The notes under the pieces are model-generated. The model worked only from the letters and a program-made list of their open reading frames with translations. It searched no databases and was not told the origin of the DNA. Below are positions 45,090-53,272 of a stretch of 64,000 nt of DNA, piece after piece (the stretch's first letter is position 1; every line of letters starts with the position of its first letter). Position numbers and translations under genes: made by a program. The stretch lies in the NCBI GenBank assembly GCA_016793465.1, contig JAEUJW010000047.1, forward strand, positions 62,001 to 126,000. The letters run 5' to 3'. This stretch comes from Myxococcales bacterium. Lineage in GTDB: Bacteria; Myxococcota; Polyangia; Nannocystales; Nannocystaceae.

Positions 45090-45161
45090 TTCGGGAGGCA
45101 GGGCTCGAACCTGCAACCTCCGCGTTCAAAGCGCGTGGCTCTACCGTTGAGCTACTCCCGG
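45090..45161 (-). tRNA. tRNA-Gln (anticodon UUG)
   Basis: The minus-strand sequence folds as a cloverleaf: D arm GCTC-AACGGTA-GAGC, anticodon loop CTTTGAA (anticodon TTG) on a CGCG/CGCG stem, T arm GCAGG-TTCGAGC-CCTGC, and acceptor CGGGAG/CTCCCG. Position 1 is C opposite A72, so the first pair is open, as glutaminyl-tRNA synthetases like. Discriminator is A. CCA is not encoded. Confidence 0.85.
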
Positions 45162-45183
45162 CGAGGGCGGTGCGGGGTGAAAA

Positions 45184-45256
45184 TTCGGGAGGTCCGGTTC
45201 GAACGGACGACCTGCAGGGTCAGAACCTGCTGCTCTTCCGGCTGAGCTACTCCCGA
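45184..45256 (-). tRNA. tRNA-Gln (anticodon CUG)
   Basis: The minus-strand cloverleaf has acceptor TCGGGAG/CTCCCGA, D arm GCTC-AGCCGGAA-GAGC, anticodon stem GCAGG/CCTGC with loop TTCTGAC (anticodon CTG), and T arm GTCCG-TTCGAAC-CGGAC. Discriminator is A and CCA is not encoded. It lies 22 bp from the UUG gene with a nearly identical acceptor stem, so the pair probably arose by duplication. Confidence 0.93.
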
Positions 45257-45330
45257 GCGATCGCAATTGGCGACGGGAGGCGCGCATCGACGAATCGCGG
45301 TAAAACGGCAGCTACGCGGTAACTGCTGGC

Positions 45331-45361
45331 GTTCTACAACTCTCCAATGAGCTGCTCCCGA
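45331..45361 (-). pseudogene. Possible 5' fragment of a third tRNA-Gln
   Basis: On the minus strand TCGGGAGCAGCTCATTGGAGAG resembles the acceptor and D-arm start of the two neighbouring tRNAs, but no anticodon or T arm follows. It may be a broken copy. The rest of 45257-45528 holds no gene that I can support. Confidence 0.3.
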
Positions 45362-45528
45362 GGGCGTGATGTTCACGTGCCGCTCGAGAGGCTGGACACC
45401 CCCGAGCGGCTAGCGCTGGTGTTGTCGTTGGAGTCGCATGAGGCCGAGAAACTATCGCATCACGATATGCTCGTCAAGCACGCGACGCGGAGCGCTGTGA
45501 AGATTTCTTCGAACGCGTGTTCGAACGA

Positions 45529-47049
45529 TCATACGCCGGTGCGCGGCGGGCTCGCGGTCGGTGCGGCGGCCGGCGTGGCGCCGAGCTGGCGGGCGAGGGT
45601 GACCGCGTCGCGGACGATGCCGTGCAGGCCGCCGAGCTGCTCGGGGTCGCGGTGCACGCGCTCGACCACGCTCTCGCTGCCGTGGAGCAACAGGCCGGCC
45701 TCGGACTCGACGCGGATGGTGAAGCCGGCGCGGCGCAGGCGGGCGTAGAGCTCGGCGATCGCCGGCGACATCTCGCTCGAGCCGGGCCGCAGCAACGGCA
45801 GGCGCGCGGGCCAGTGGGTGGCCACGTAGAAGTCGACGCGCGGGCGGTAGTCGACGCTGCCGGCGCTGGTGCGCTCGAGCTGGACGTCGAGCAGGACCGG
45901 GAAGCCGTCGGGGTCGCTGGCCACGGCGATGTGGCGGTGGCTGGTCCAGATGTCCTCGGGGCGCAGGTTGCCGGGCCAGAACGCGTTGAGCCAGGCGAGC
46001 ACCTCGTCGGCGTCGCGCAGGACCCGGCCGTGCAGCGGGACCGCGAAGCCGCGGGCGAGGCGGGCCAGCCGCTCGTTCTGCTCGCGCCGCCACAGGTGCA
46101 CGCACAGCAGCGCGATCGGCGGGAGCGTGGCGAGCGGCCACACGTCGAAGTAGATGCACAGGCCGACGAGCAGCAGCGTGACGACGAAGCTGCCGAGGCC
46201 GGGGCCCGCGGGGTCGGGGACTTGACGAGCCGCGGCCAGCTCGAGCAGGCGGCCGCGTCGGCCGGCGTCGAAGTCGGTGCGGGTGAGGCGGGCCTCGAGG
46301 GCGGCGAGGCGGGCCCGCCGGCGCTCCTCCTCGTCGTTGGCCACGCCGTCGATGCGGTCGAGGTCGATCGGCGCGGTGCGTACGCCGGAGGCCGCGACCG
46401 CGAGCAGACCCGCGGGCTGCAGCGGCAGGTCGGCGAGCTGCGGGGCGGGCGAGCCCTCGTCGCTGACGAGCTCGGACAGCGCGGCGAGCGAGGACGGGAC
46501 CTTCTTCGCGGGCGCGGTCGGCTCGGCGGACGCGGCGCTGCTCGCGGGCTCGGCGAGGGCGAGGTTCGGCGACGGGTCGTCGCCGACGACGCTCGCTGCG
46601 GCCGGCTCGACGGAGACGCTCGCGGGGGCCGGCTCGCTTCGGTTCGTCGGTTCGGCGCCGCTGCTCGCGAGGGCCGGCTCGGCTCCGATCGCCGGCTCGG
46701 CGTCGACGCGCGCGGCGGTCGGCTCGGCCCGGCTCGTCGGCTCAGCGGCGACGCTCGCGGCGGTCGGCTCGGCGAGGGCGGACATGCTCAGCGGCGGCGG
46801 GCCCGCGGGGCCGCTCGACCCGATCTCGCCCGACACGGCCGAGGCGAGGCTCGAGGTGCGCGGCGCCAGCGCGGGCGCCGGAGCTGGCCCGGGGGACAGG
46901 TGGGAGGATCCACGTACGGCCGCCCGCAGGGCCTCCAGCTCGCCGCGGGCCGCCGCCGCCGCCGACATGGCCGCCTCGGCGAGCCCGCGGGCGGCCGCGA
47001 GGTCGCGGCGGAGGGCGGCGAGCTCGACCTCGAGTTCGGCGGGTGTCAC
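45529..47049 (-). CDS. Membrane protein with coiled coil, AEPT-repeat linker and two spans; unknown
   Basis: From a GTG at 47049 the protein is 506 residues. An N-terminal coiled coil (LEVELAALRRDLAAARGLAE) leads into a long Ala/Glu/Pro/Thr/Ser linker with irregular AEPT repeats (about 70-190). Two adjacent membrane spans follow (GSFVVTLLLVGLCIYFDVW and LATLPPIALLCVHLW), and a C-terminal cytoplasmic domain of about 190 residues (VPLHGRVLRDADEVLAWLNAFW, SHRHIAVASDPDGFPVLLDV). No family is recognised. It is divergent from the M16 peptidase gene with a 94-bp gap. Confidence 0.6.
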   Translation of the reverse strand: MTPAELEVELAALRRDLAAARGLAEAAMSAAAAARGELEALRAAVRGSSHLSPGPAPAPALAPRTSSLASAVSGEIGSSGPAGPPPLSMSALAEPTAASVAAEPTSRAEPTAARVDAEPAIGAEPALASSGAEPTNRSEPAPASVSVEPAAASVVGDDPSPNLALAEPASSAASAEPTAPAKKVPSSLAALSELVSDEGSPAPQLADLPLQPAGLLAVAASGVRTAPIDLDRIDGVANDEEERRRARLAALEARLTRTDFDAGRRGRLLELAAARQVPDPAGPGLGSFVVTLLLVGLCIYFDVWPLATLPPIALLCVHLWRREQNERLARLARGFAVPLHGRVLRDADEVLAWLNAFWPGNLRPEDIWTSHRHIAVASDPDGFPVLLDVQLERTSAGSVDYRPRVDFYVATHWPARLPLLRPGSSEMSPAIAELYARLRRAGFTIRVESEAGLLLHGSESVVERVHRDPEQLGGLHGIVRDAVTLARQLGATPAAAPTASPPRTGV

Positions 47050-47143
47050 CGGCGCATGGTACACCCGCGGCCGGGCGGCGGGCTCGTGGCCGCGGCCACC
47101 CGGTGATCGACGCGACTGCGCGGATACGCTAGAACCCCACGCC

Positions 47144-49795
47144 ATGCGATCCCCACGCCCCGAGCGGGCCACCCGCGAGCTCGTCGACCTGCGCCTGACC
47201 AGCGGCGCGCGGGTGATCGTACAACCCCTCGACGCGCGCGGCGCGGGCTCCGGCGCGGCCGCGGTGCAGCTGTGGATCGGCGCCGGGACCTCGGCCGAGC
47301 GCGCGGACGAGCACGGCTGCGCCCACCTGCTCGAGCACATGCTGTTCAAGCCGGTGCGTGGCGCTTCGGCCATGTCCGCACGGACAGGTACGAAGGGACA
47401 GGGCGCGAAGGCCAGCTCGTTCGACCTCGCCAGCGCGCTCGAGCGCCTCGGCGGCGACGTCAACGCGTTCACCAGCCACGACGAGACGGTGATCCACGCG
47501 ACCGTGCCGGCCGCGGGGGCCGTCGCGGCGATCGGGGTGATCGGCGCCGCGGTGCTGCGCCCGACGCTCGACGCCGCGGCGCTGGCCCAGGAGCGCGAGG
47601 TGGTCGTCGAGGAGATCAAGCAGTACGACGACGAGCCGGGGCAGCGGGCCTTCCACGGCATCCAGCGCCGGCTGTACGCGCGCCACAGCTACGGCCGGCC
47701 GGTGCTCGGGCTGGCCAAGGAGGTCCGCTCGCACACGGCGGCGCGCCTGCGCGGCTACCACCGGCGCAACTACGCGGGCGCCCGCGTGACGCTGGTGGTC
47801 GTCGGCGCGGTCGACGTCGCCGCGGTCGTGCGCGCGGCGAAGAAGGCGCTGAAGGACCTGCCGCGGGCGCGGGCCCTGGCCGCCGAGGACCCGCCGCGCC
47901 CGGCGAGCAAGCCGCGCGTGCACGTGCGCCGCGGCGACGTGCAGGAGGTGACGCTGATGCTCGGCTGGCTGACGGTGCCGGCGGGCACGCCCGAGGCCTG
48001 CGCGTTCGACGTCGCGGCGGTGGTGCTCGGCCACGGCGAGGCCTCGCGGCTGACCCGCGAGACCCGGCGCGGCGCCCAGGTCGTGTCCGAGGTGCAGTGC
48101 TCGAACGAGTCGCTGCGGCGCGCCGGGGCGCTCATGCTGTCAGCGCACACCACCGGGCCGCAGGTCGAGGAGGCGACCGCGGCGATCCTCGCCCAGGTCG
48201 AGCGCCTGCGCCACGAGCCGATCGCCGCCGAGGAGCTCGCGCGGGCCCGGGCGATCCTCGAGAGCGACCAGGTCTACCGCCAGGAGACCGTGCAGGGCCG
48301 GGCCCACGCGCTCGGCTACTTCGCCAACGCGTTCGGCGACCTCGCGCGCGAGCGGGCCTACTACGCGGCGCTCGCCCAGGTCACGCCGGAGCAGGTGCGG
48401 GCGGCCTGCCACGGGGCGCTGGCGGCCCACCGCGTCAGCGCGGCGTTCGAGCTGCCGGCCGCGACCACCCGCCCCGGCGTGGTCGCCAGGCTCGAGAAGT
48501 TGTTCGCCGCCAGGGCCGCGCCGGCCCGCGCGAAGGCCTCGCGGCTGCCCGCGCCGGATCGCCACGGCGTGATCAGCGTCGACCTCCCGAGCGGGCTGCG
48601 GGTGCGCGCGCGGGTCGACCCCAGCGTGCCGATGGCCGCCGGCTGGCTGGTGTGGGCGGGCGGGCAGGGGGCCGAGCCGACCGAGCTGGCCGGCGCCGCG
48701 GCCGCGACCGCGGCGCTGCTGACCCGCGGCAACGCGCGCTTCACCGGCGATCAGATCGGTCGGCTCGTCGACGGGCTGGCCGCGGGCCTCGACGGCTTCG
48801 CCGGGCGCAACAGCCTCGGCCTGCACTGGGAGTGCCTGGCCCGCGACGTGCCCCAGCTCCTCGACCTCGCGCTCGAGTGCGGGCGCACCCCGCAGTTCTC
48901 GGCGCGCGAGCTGACCGAGGAGCGCCGCGTCGCCGTGCAAGAGCTGGCCGCCGAGGCCGACGACCTCGGGCAGCAGGCGATCCGCGCCATGACCGCGGCC
49001 CTCCACGGCGACCACCCGCTGCGCCGCCCCATGCGCGGGACCCCGGCCGGCCTGCGCGCCCTCACCCCCGAGCGCCTGGCCGCGCTGTGGCGCGGCGACT
49101 ACCCGCTCGCCCGCGCGGTGCTCGGGCTGGTCGGCGACTTCGACCTCGAGGCCGTGCTCGACCGCCTCGCCGCGCTCGAAATTAAAGTGGCCCGCGGGAC
49201 AGGTCGCAAGGGCCATGTCGCAAAGGCCAGGTCGGCCCCGAAGGGCCCGCGCGAGCGCGTCATTATCAAAGATCGCGAGCAGGCCCACATCGCCGTCGGC
49301 TACCCGGGCCTCGCGCTCGGCGACCCGCGCGAGCCGGTGCTCGACGCGCTGAGCGCGATCCTCGGCGGCCAGAGCGGGCGCCTGTTCACGGCCCTGCGCG
49401 AGGCCGAGGGCCTGGTCTACGAGGTGTCGATGAGCGCCGCGGCCGCGCGTGACGCCGGCCACGTGGTGATCCACGCGTCGACCGGGCAGGACAAGCTGCC
49501 GCGGGCCCGCGCGGCGATCGCGGAGCAGCTGGCGCGGGCGGTCGCCGCCCCGCCGACGGCGGAGGAGCTGGCGCGGGCCCAGGCGTGGCTGATCGGCCAG
49601 CACGAGATCGGCCAGCAGCGGCGCAGCCGGGTGGCCTCGCAGATCGCCTTCTCCGCCGCCTACGGCCACCCGCACGCCCGGCACTTCGAGTATCCGGCGC
49701 GCGTCGCGGCGATCACCGCGGCCGAGGTGTGGGCCCTCGCCAAACAACTGCTGGACCCCGCCCGCCAGGTCGTCGGCCTGGTCCGGGCGCGCTGA
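47144..49795 (+). CDS. M16-family zinc metallopeptidase, two fused units
   Basis: The 883-residue protein is a fused pair of M16 halves. The first half has HLLEH (61-65, inverted zinc motif), GGDVNAFTSHDETVIHATVP, and a downstream glutamate-rich EREVVVEEIKQYDDEPGQ helix (150-167). The second half lacks the zinc motif, as in other M16 pairs, but has HIAVGYPGLALGDPREPVLDALSAILGGQSGRLF. No signal peptide is obvious. Two non-family insertions coincide with GGACAG-type palindromes: after HMLFKPVRG (about 75-93) and near EIKVARGTGRKGHVAKARSA. The predicted function is peptide or protein turnover, possibly at the envelope. Confidence 0.88.
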   Translation: MRSPRPERATRELVDLRLTSGARVIVQPLDARGAGSGAAAVQLWIGAGTSAERADEHGCAHLLEHMLFKPVRGASAMSARTGTKGQGAKASSFDLASALERLGGDVNAFTSHDETVIHATVPAAGAVAAIGVIGAAVLRPTLDAAALAQEREVVVEEIKQYDDEPGQRAFHGIQRRLYARHSYGRPVLGLAKEVRSHTAARLRGYHRRNYAGARVTLVVVGAVDVAAVVRAAKKALKDLPRARALAAEDPPRPASKPRVHVRRGDVQEVTLMLGWLTVPAGTPEACAFDVAAVVLGHGEASRLTRETRRGAQVVSEVQCSNESLRRAGALMLSAHTTGPQVEEATAAILAQVERLRHEPIAAEELARARAILESDQVYRQETVQGRAHALGYFANAFGDLARERAYYAALAQVTPEQVRAACHGALAAHRVSAAFELPAATTRPGVVARLEKLFAARAAPARAKASRLPAPDRHGVISVDLPSGLRVRARVDPSVPMAAGWLVWAGGQGAEPTELAGAAAATAALLTRGNARFTGDQIGRLVDGLAAGLDGFAGRNSLGLHWECLARDVPQLLDLALECGRTPQFSARELTEERRVAVQELAAEADDLGQQAIRAMTAALHGDHPLRRPMRGTPAGLRALTPERLAALWRGDYPLARAVLGLVGDFDLEAVLDRLAALEIKVARGTGRKGHVAKARSAPKGPRERVIIKDREQAHIAVGYPGLALGDPREPVLDALSAILGGQSGRLFTALREAEGLVYEVSMSAAAARDAGHVVIHASTGQDKLPRARAAIAEQLARAVAAPPTAEELARAQAWLIGQHEIGQQRRSRVASQIAFSAAYGHPHARHFEYPARVAAITAAEVWALAKQLLDPARQVVGLVRAR
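47371..47389 (+). repeat. TGTCC/GGACA palindrome as an in-frame insertion in the M16 peptidase
   Basis: CATGTCC-GCAC-GGACAGGT, followed by a GGGACAGG half-site at 47395-47402, encodes AMSARTGTKGQG between two conserved M16 blocks where relatives have a shorter loop. Confidence 0.65.
49197..49219 (+). repeat. GGACAGG/CATGTC dyad in the second half of the M16 peptidase
   Basis: GGACAGGTC-GCAA-GGGCCATGTC is an imperfect dyad, translated as TGRKGHV within a basic linker that precedes the conserved HIAVGYPG block. Confidence 0.55.
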
Positions 49796-49838
49796 GCCCG
49801 GGCCACGCGCCGGGCGCGGAAACGCCGGACCCGCGGCG

Positions 49839-49866
49839 TGCACCGCGACAGCGATGTCGCGGTGCA
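49839..49866 (+). promoter_or_regulatory. Perfect 12-bp hairpin after the M16 gene
   Basis: TGCACCGCGACA-GCGA-TGTCGCGGTGCA is a perfect stem with a GCGA tetraloop, 43 bp after the M16 stop and 105 bp before the next start. It has no T-run, so a factor-dependent terminator, mRNA end stabiliser or protein site are all possible. Confidence 0.6.
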
Positions 49867-49970
49867 TGCCGTCCGCTGCGCTGGCTCCGTGTTCGGACGC
49901 CGATCCGACGCCGACCCCCGAAATGGGCCGCGGACTGGTTGTGGTTTGCGCGCCTTGATAGGCTACCGCG

Positions 49971-50786
49971 GTGCCACGCTCCGCTCGCACGCCCGTCGGG
50001 GCGCTCGCCCTCCTCTGTCTGGCCCTGGCCCCGACCGCGGCGGCGGCCCCGGCCAAGCCGGCCAGGCCCGCCAAAGCGAGCAAGGCCAGCGGCGACACCA
50101 AGGCGGACGCCAGGGCCGAGGCGCCCCCGCCGGTGGCCGACCCGCTCGCCGCCAAGAAGCCGAGCCAGCCGACCCCCACGGCGCCCCCGAACGCCGCGGC
50201 CCTGACCGGCCAGGCCGGCGGCAACGCCCGCGAGAGCGAGATCTACGGCGACCGCCTCGACGGCATCGAGGCCGAGGTCGCCGCCCTCAAGGACAAGGTG
50301 TTCCGCAGCAAGGCCCGCCTGGCGGTGCTCCGCGACACCGTGCTCAGCGGGGTGATGGCCGGCGGCCGGGTGATCGTCGCCCACCGCAACCTGATGGGCG
50401 TGGGCTTCCGCCTGATCCGCGTGGTGGTGATCCTCGACGGCGCGCAGATCTTCGCCCGCAGCGACGAGACCGGGGCGCTCGACGCCGAGGACGAGCTGCC
50501 GATCTACGACGGCAACCTCCCGCCCGGCCCGCACGAGATCACCATCGAGCTGACCTACCAGGGCCAGGGCTTCGGCGCCTTCGACTACTTGAAGGGCTAC
50601 ACCTTCCGCTCGTCGTCGAACCACGGCTTCGCGGTCGGCGACAGCGGCCAGTTTAAATTGGTCTCGAAGGGCTACGAGAAGGGCAACCTGACCACCGAGA
50701 TGAAGGACCGTCCCGCCGTCGAGTGGCAGACCGTCGCCGTCGACGCCAGCGGCGCCCCGACCGCGAGCGGGACCACCGGGAAGTAG
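49971..50786 (+). CDS. Exported protein with coiled region, first gene of the Glt/Agl-like cluster
   Basis: The 271-residue product starts at a GTG with a signal peptide (LALLCLALAPTAAAA). A Lys/Pro/Ala linker follows, then a short coiled segment (DRLDGIEAEVAALKDKVFRSKARLAVLRD), and a beta-rich domain (GFRLIRVVVILDGAQIFARSDE, PGPHEITIELTYQGQGFGAFDYL, NHGFAVGDSGQFKLVSKGY). The pattern suggests a periplasmic subunit. It lies nine bp before the next gene on the same strand. The function is inferred from context as part of a trans-envelope complex; I cannot equate it with one Myxococcus Glt subunit. Confidence 0.65.
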   Translation: MPRSARTPVGALALLCLALAPTAAAAPAKPARPAKASKASGDTKADARAEAPPPVADPLAAKKPSQPTPTAPPNAAALTGQAGGNARESEIYGDRLDGIEAEVAALKDKVFRSKARLAVLRDTVLSGVMAGGRVIVAHRNLMGVGFRLIRVVVILDGAQIFARSDETGALDAEDELPIYDGNLPPGPHEITIELTYQGQGFGAFDYLKGYTFRSSSNHGFAVGDSGQFKLVSKGYEKGNLTTEMKDRPAVEWQTVAVDASGAPTASGTTGK

Positions 50787-50794
50787 CCGCACCC

Positions 50795-53272
50795 GTGCGC
50801 CGTCGCCTCGCCATCGCCGTCTGCCTCGCCGCGTCGCAGCTCGCGCCGACGCCGGGCCTGGCCGCGGGCGGCGACCTGGCCCTTCGGACAGGTGCATTCT
50901 TCGTGCTCGCGCCGGCCCCCGCGGCCCCCGCATCGTCTCCGGCGACGATCCCCGCCGCCGAGCCCGAGCTCCCGCCCGAGCTCGCCTCGGTGCTCGCTGC
51001 GATCAAAGCCGCCGAGGAGGCCGCCGCCGACGCGACCCGGGCCGCCGCCGCCGACACCAGGCGCAGCGACAGCGAGCTGGCCAAGCGCCTGGTCGCCGGC
51101 CAGATCATGCTGCGCCAGGGCGACAGCGAGCGCGCTGCGGTCGTGTTCCTCGATCTGCTGGAGAGCGCACCCGACTCGCCCGCCGCGCCCGAGGCCCGCT
51201 TCTCGCTCGGCGAGGCGCTGGTCGTGCTCGGCATGCGCCGCTGGGCCGCGGAGTGCTTCTCGCGCACGCTCGCCGATCCGGGCCCCGGCGCCCGCAGGCT
51301 GCATCAGCGCGCCGTCGCCAGGCTGCTGGGGCTGGCCAGCCCGGCCCAGCGACCCGGGCACGCGCGCCGACCTGGCCTCGGGGCCATGCCGGAGCTGCGC
51401 GCCCGCATGCAGGCGCTGGGCCTGCTGCCGACCGCCCCGCAGGCGCCGATGGACGCGCCGCTCGGCGACCTCGGCCCGCCCGACATCAGCCGCCTGCGCG
51501 GCTGGGTCCTGGCGATCGCCCCCGATCAGCGCATCGCCGAGCTGCGCTACGCCTACGGCCGCCACCTGTTCCTCAGCAAGGAGTACAGCGCCGCCTTCGC
51601 CGAGCTCGACGCGCTGATGCCCGCGCTGCCGCCGTTCAACCTCAAGAGCCCCGACATCCGCTGGCACGTGCGCGCCACCTACGTCGCCGGCGCGGCCGCG
51701 GCGGCGCTCGGCCAGCTCGACGTGGCGATCGCCCGCTTCGACAAGATCATCGGCACCCGCCGCGACGAGGACCGCGAGATCCGTGACCTCGCGTGGATGG
51801 CCCGCGCCCGCCTGCACCTCGACCAGAACGAGCCCGTCCTGGCCCTCCGCGCCTACCGCAACATCGGCCGCGACTCGCCCATGTTCGCCGAGGCCATGTA
51901 CGAGACCGCCTGGGCCCTGCTCCGCGCCGGCCGCCACGAGGTCGCCCTGTCCGCCCTCGACGTCGTGCTGGCCCACGACCCCGACGGCCCCGTCGCCCCC
52001 GAGGCCCTGCAGCTGCGCGGCAAGCTCCACGTCCAGCAGCGCGCCTGGAAGGACGCCGAGAAGGAGTTCACCGGCCTGCGTCGCACGTTCGAGGGCCGGG
52101 CCAAGTCGCTCGCCGCCGCCCTCACCGTCGAGGCCGACGCCGCCGCCTACTACACCTCCGTGGCCCGCGGCGAGGGCCCGGAGTTCAAGCTCGAGGCCCT
52201 GCTGCCCCGCGGCGCCGGCGTGTTCGCCGACACCATGCGCCGCGCCACCCAGGCCGAGCACCTGGCCCGTGAGACAGGCGCCCTGGAGCGCACCCTCCGC
52301 GAGACCCGCGACCTGCTCGCCCGCATGGAGGTCGCCGCCCAGGCCAGCGAGCGCCCGCGCGTGTTCACCGACCTCGGCGCCCACTGGACCGCCCTCGACG
52401 GCGCCGCCTTCCAGCTGGCCGAGGCCTGCGAACAGCTGCTCGCGCGCGCCGGCCAGAAGCTCGAGCCGACCGGCTACCGCAAGCTCGAGAGCCAGCGCGC
52501 CGCCTCGCGCGGCCTGCTCGACGCCGTGCGCGGCGGCAACTCCAAGAAAGAGAAAGTGCTGGCGAAGGCCGCCGCGGCCCTGCGCGAGGTCGACGGCGAC
52601 GTCGCCGGCCTGCGCGCCCAGCTGCTCGCGCTCGAGCGCAGCCAGCTCACCTCCGGCCGCCCGCGCACCCCCGCGTTCTTCGCCGAGGCCACCGCCCTGC
52701 GCGCCGCGCTCGCCGACAGCGAGGCCGAGGCCGCGGCCCTGCGCGCCCGCATCGCCCACGCGCGCACCACCCTGCGCTTCACCGACCCGCTGTTCGCCGC
52801 CCGCCGGGCCGCGCTGGCCCAGCACCGTGCCTTCCTCGACGCCGCCCTGCAAGCCGCGGCGAAGGCCGCCGGCGACCCCGCGATCGCCCGCGCGATCGCC
52901 CGCATCACCCGCGCCGACAGGGCCGTCGCCGCCGCCCGCGTCAAGGTCGAGGTCGCCGCGGCCCGCCGCCTGGCCGCGGCGATCGTCGTGCTCCGCGAGG
53001 AGCGCGACAACCTCGATCGTTACGCCGCCGAGTTCGCCGAGCTGCGCGAGCGCTCGCTCGCCAGCGTCGGCGAGACCACGGCCGCCGCCGTCCGCGACGT
53101 CCGCGGCGAGCTCAAGTACTGGACCCTGCGCAGCGAGGTCGGCCTGCTCGACGTCGCCTGGGCCCTCCAGGCCGGCGAACAGGACGAGGCCGAACGCCTC
53201 GAGCGCACCCGCGACCAGGCCATGAAGGACCTCGACCGCGCCCTCGACCAGGTGCTGGAGGACGCCCCATGA
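50795..53272 (+). CDS. Periplasmic TPR and coiled-coil protein (GltC/GltD-like candidate)
   Basis: The 825-residue product starts at a GTG with a signal peptide (RRLAIAVCLAASQLAPTPGLAAG). TPR-like units occupy about 80-480 (SELAKRLVAGQIMLRQGDSERAA, LFLSKEYSAAFAELDALMP, AMYETAWALLRAGRHEVALSAL). A long helical, coiled-coil region follows (about 500-820, repeated ALR/LAR heptads). A VARLLG-type N-terminal segment joins the two. The stop overlaps the next ATG (ATGA). TPR proteins in the Myxococcus Glt system hold the inner-membrane motor to outer-membrane parts; this architecture fits that role, but exact orthology is not established. Confidence 0.72.
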   Translation: MRRRLAIAVCLAASQLAPTPGLAAGGDLALRTGAFFVLAPAPAAPASSPATIPAAEPELPPELASVLAAIKAAEEAAADATRAAAADTRRSDSELAKRLVAGQIMLRQGDSERAAVVFLDLLESAPDSPAAPEARFSLGEALVVLGMRRWAAECFSRTLADPGPGARRLHQRAVARLLGLASPAQRPGHARRPGLGAMPELRARMQALGLLPTAPQAPMDAPLGDLGPPDISRLRGWVLAIAPDQRIAELRYAYGRHLFLSKEYSAAFAELDALMPALPPFNLKSPDIRWHVRATYVAGAAAAALGQLDVAIARFDKIIGTRRDEDREIRDLAWMARARLHLDQNEPVLALRAYRNIGRDSPMFAEAMYETAWALLRAGRHEVALSALDVVLAHDPDGPVAPEALQLRGKLHVQQRAWKDAEKEFTGLRRTFEGRAKSLAAALTVEADAAAYYTSVARGEGPEFKLEALLPRGAGVFADTMRRATQAEHLARETGALERTLRETRDLLARMEVAAQASERPRVFTDLGAHWTALDGAAFQLAEACEQLLARAGQKLEPTGYRKLESQRAASRGLLDAVRGGNSKKEKVLAKAAAALREVDGDVAGLRAQLLALERSQLTSGRPRTPAFFAEATALRAALADSEAEAAALRARIAHARTTLRFTDPLFAARRAALAQHRAFLDAALQAAAKAAGDPAIARAIARITRADRAVAAARVKVEVAAARRLAAAIVVLREERDNLDRYAAEFAELRERSLASVGETTAAAVRDVRGELKYWTLRSEVGLLDVAWALQAGEQDEAERLERTRDQAMKDLDRALDQVLEDAP

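Noticed and set aside
51253..53225. Alternative frames of up to 480 codons inside the TPR gene at 50795-53272
   Set aside because: They are Pro/Ser/Arg-rich out-of-phase readings of a gene with a signal peptide and TPR pattern that overlaps its neighbours by ATGA.
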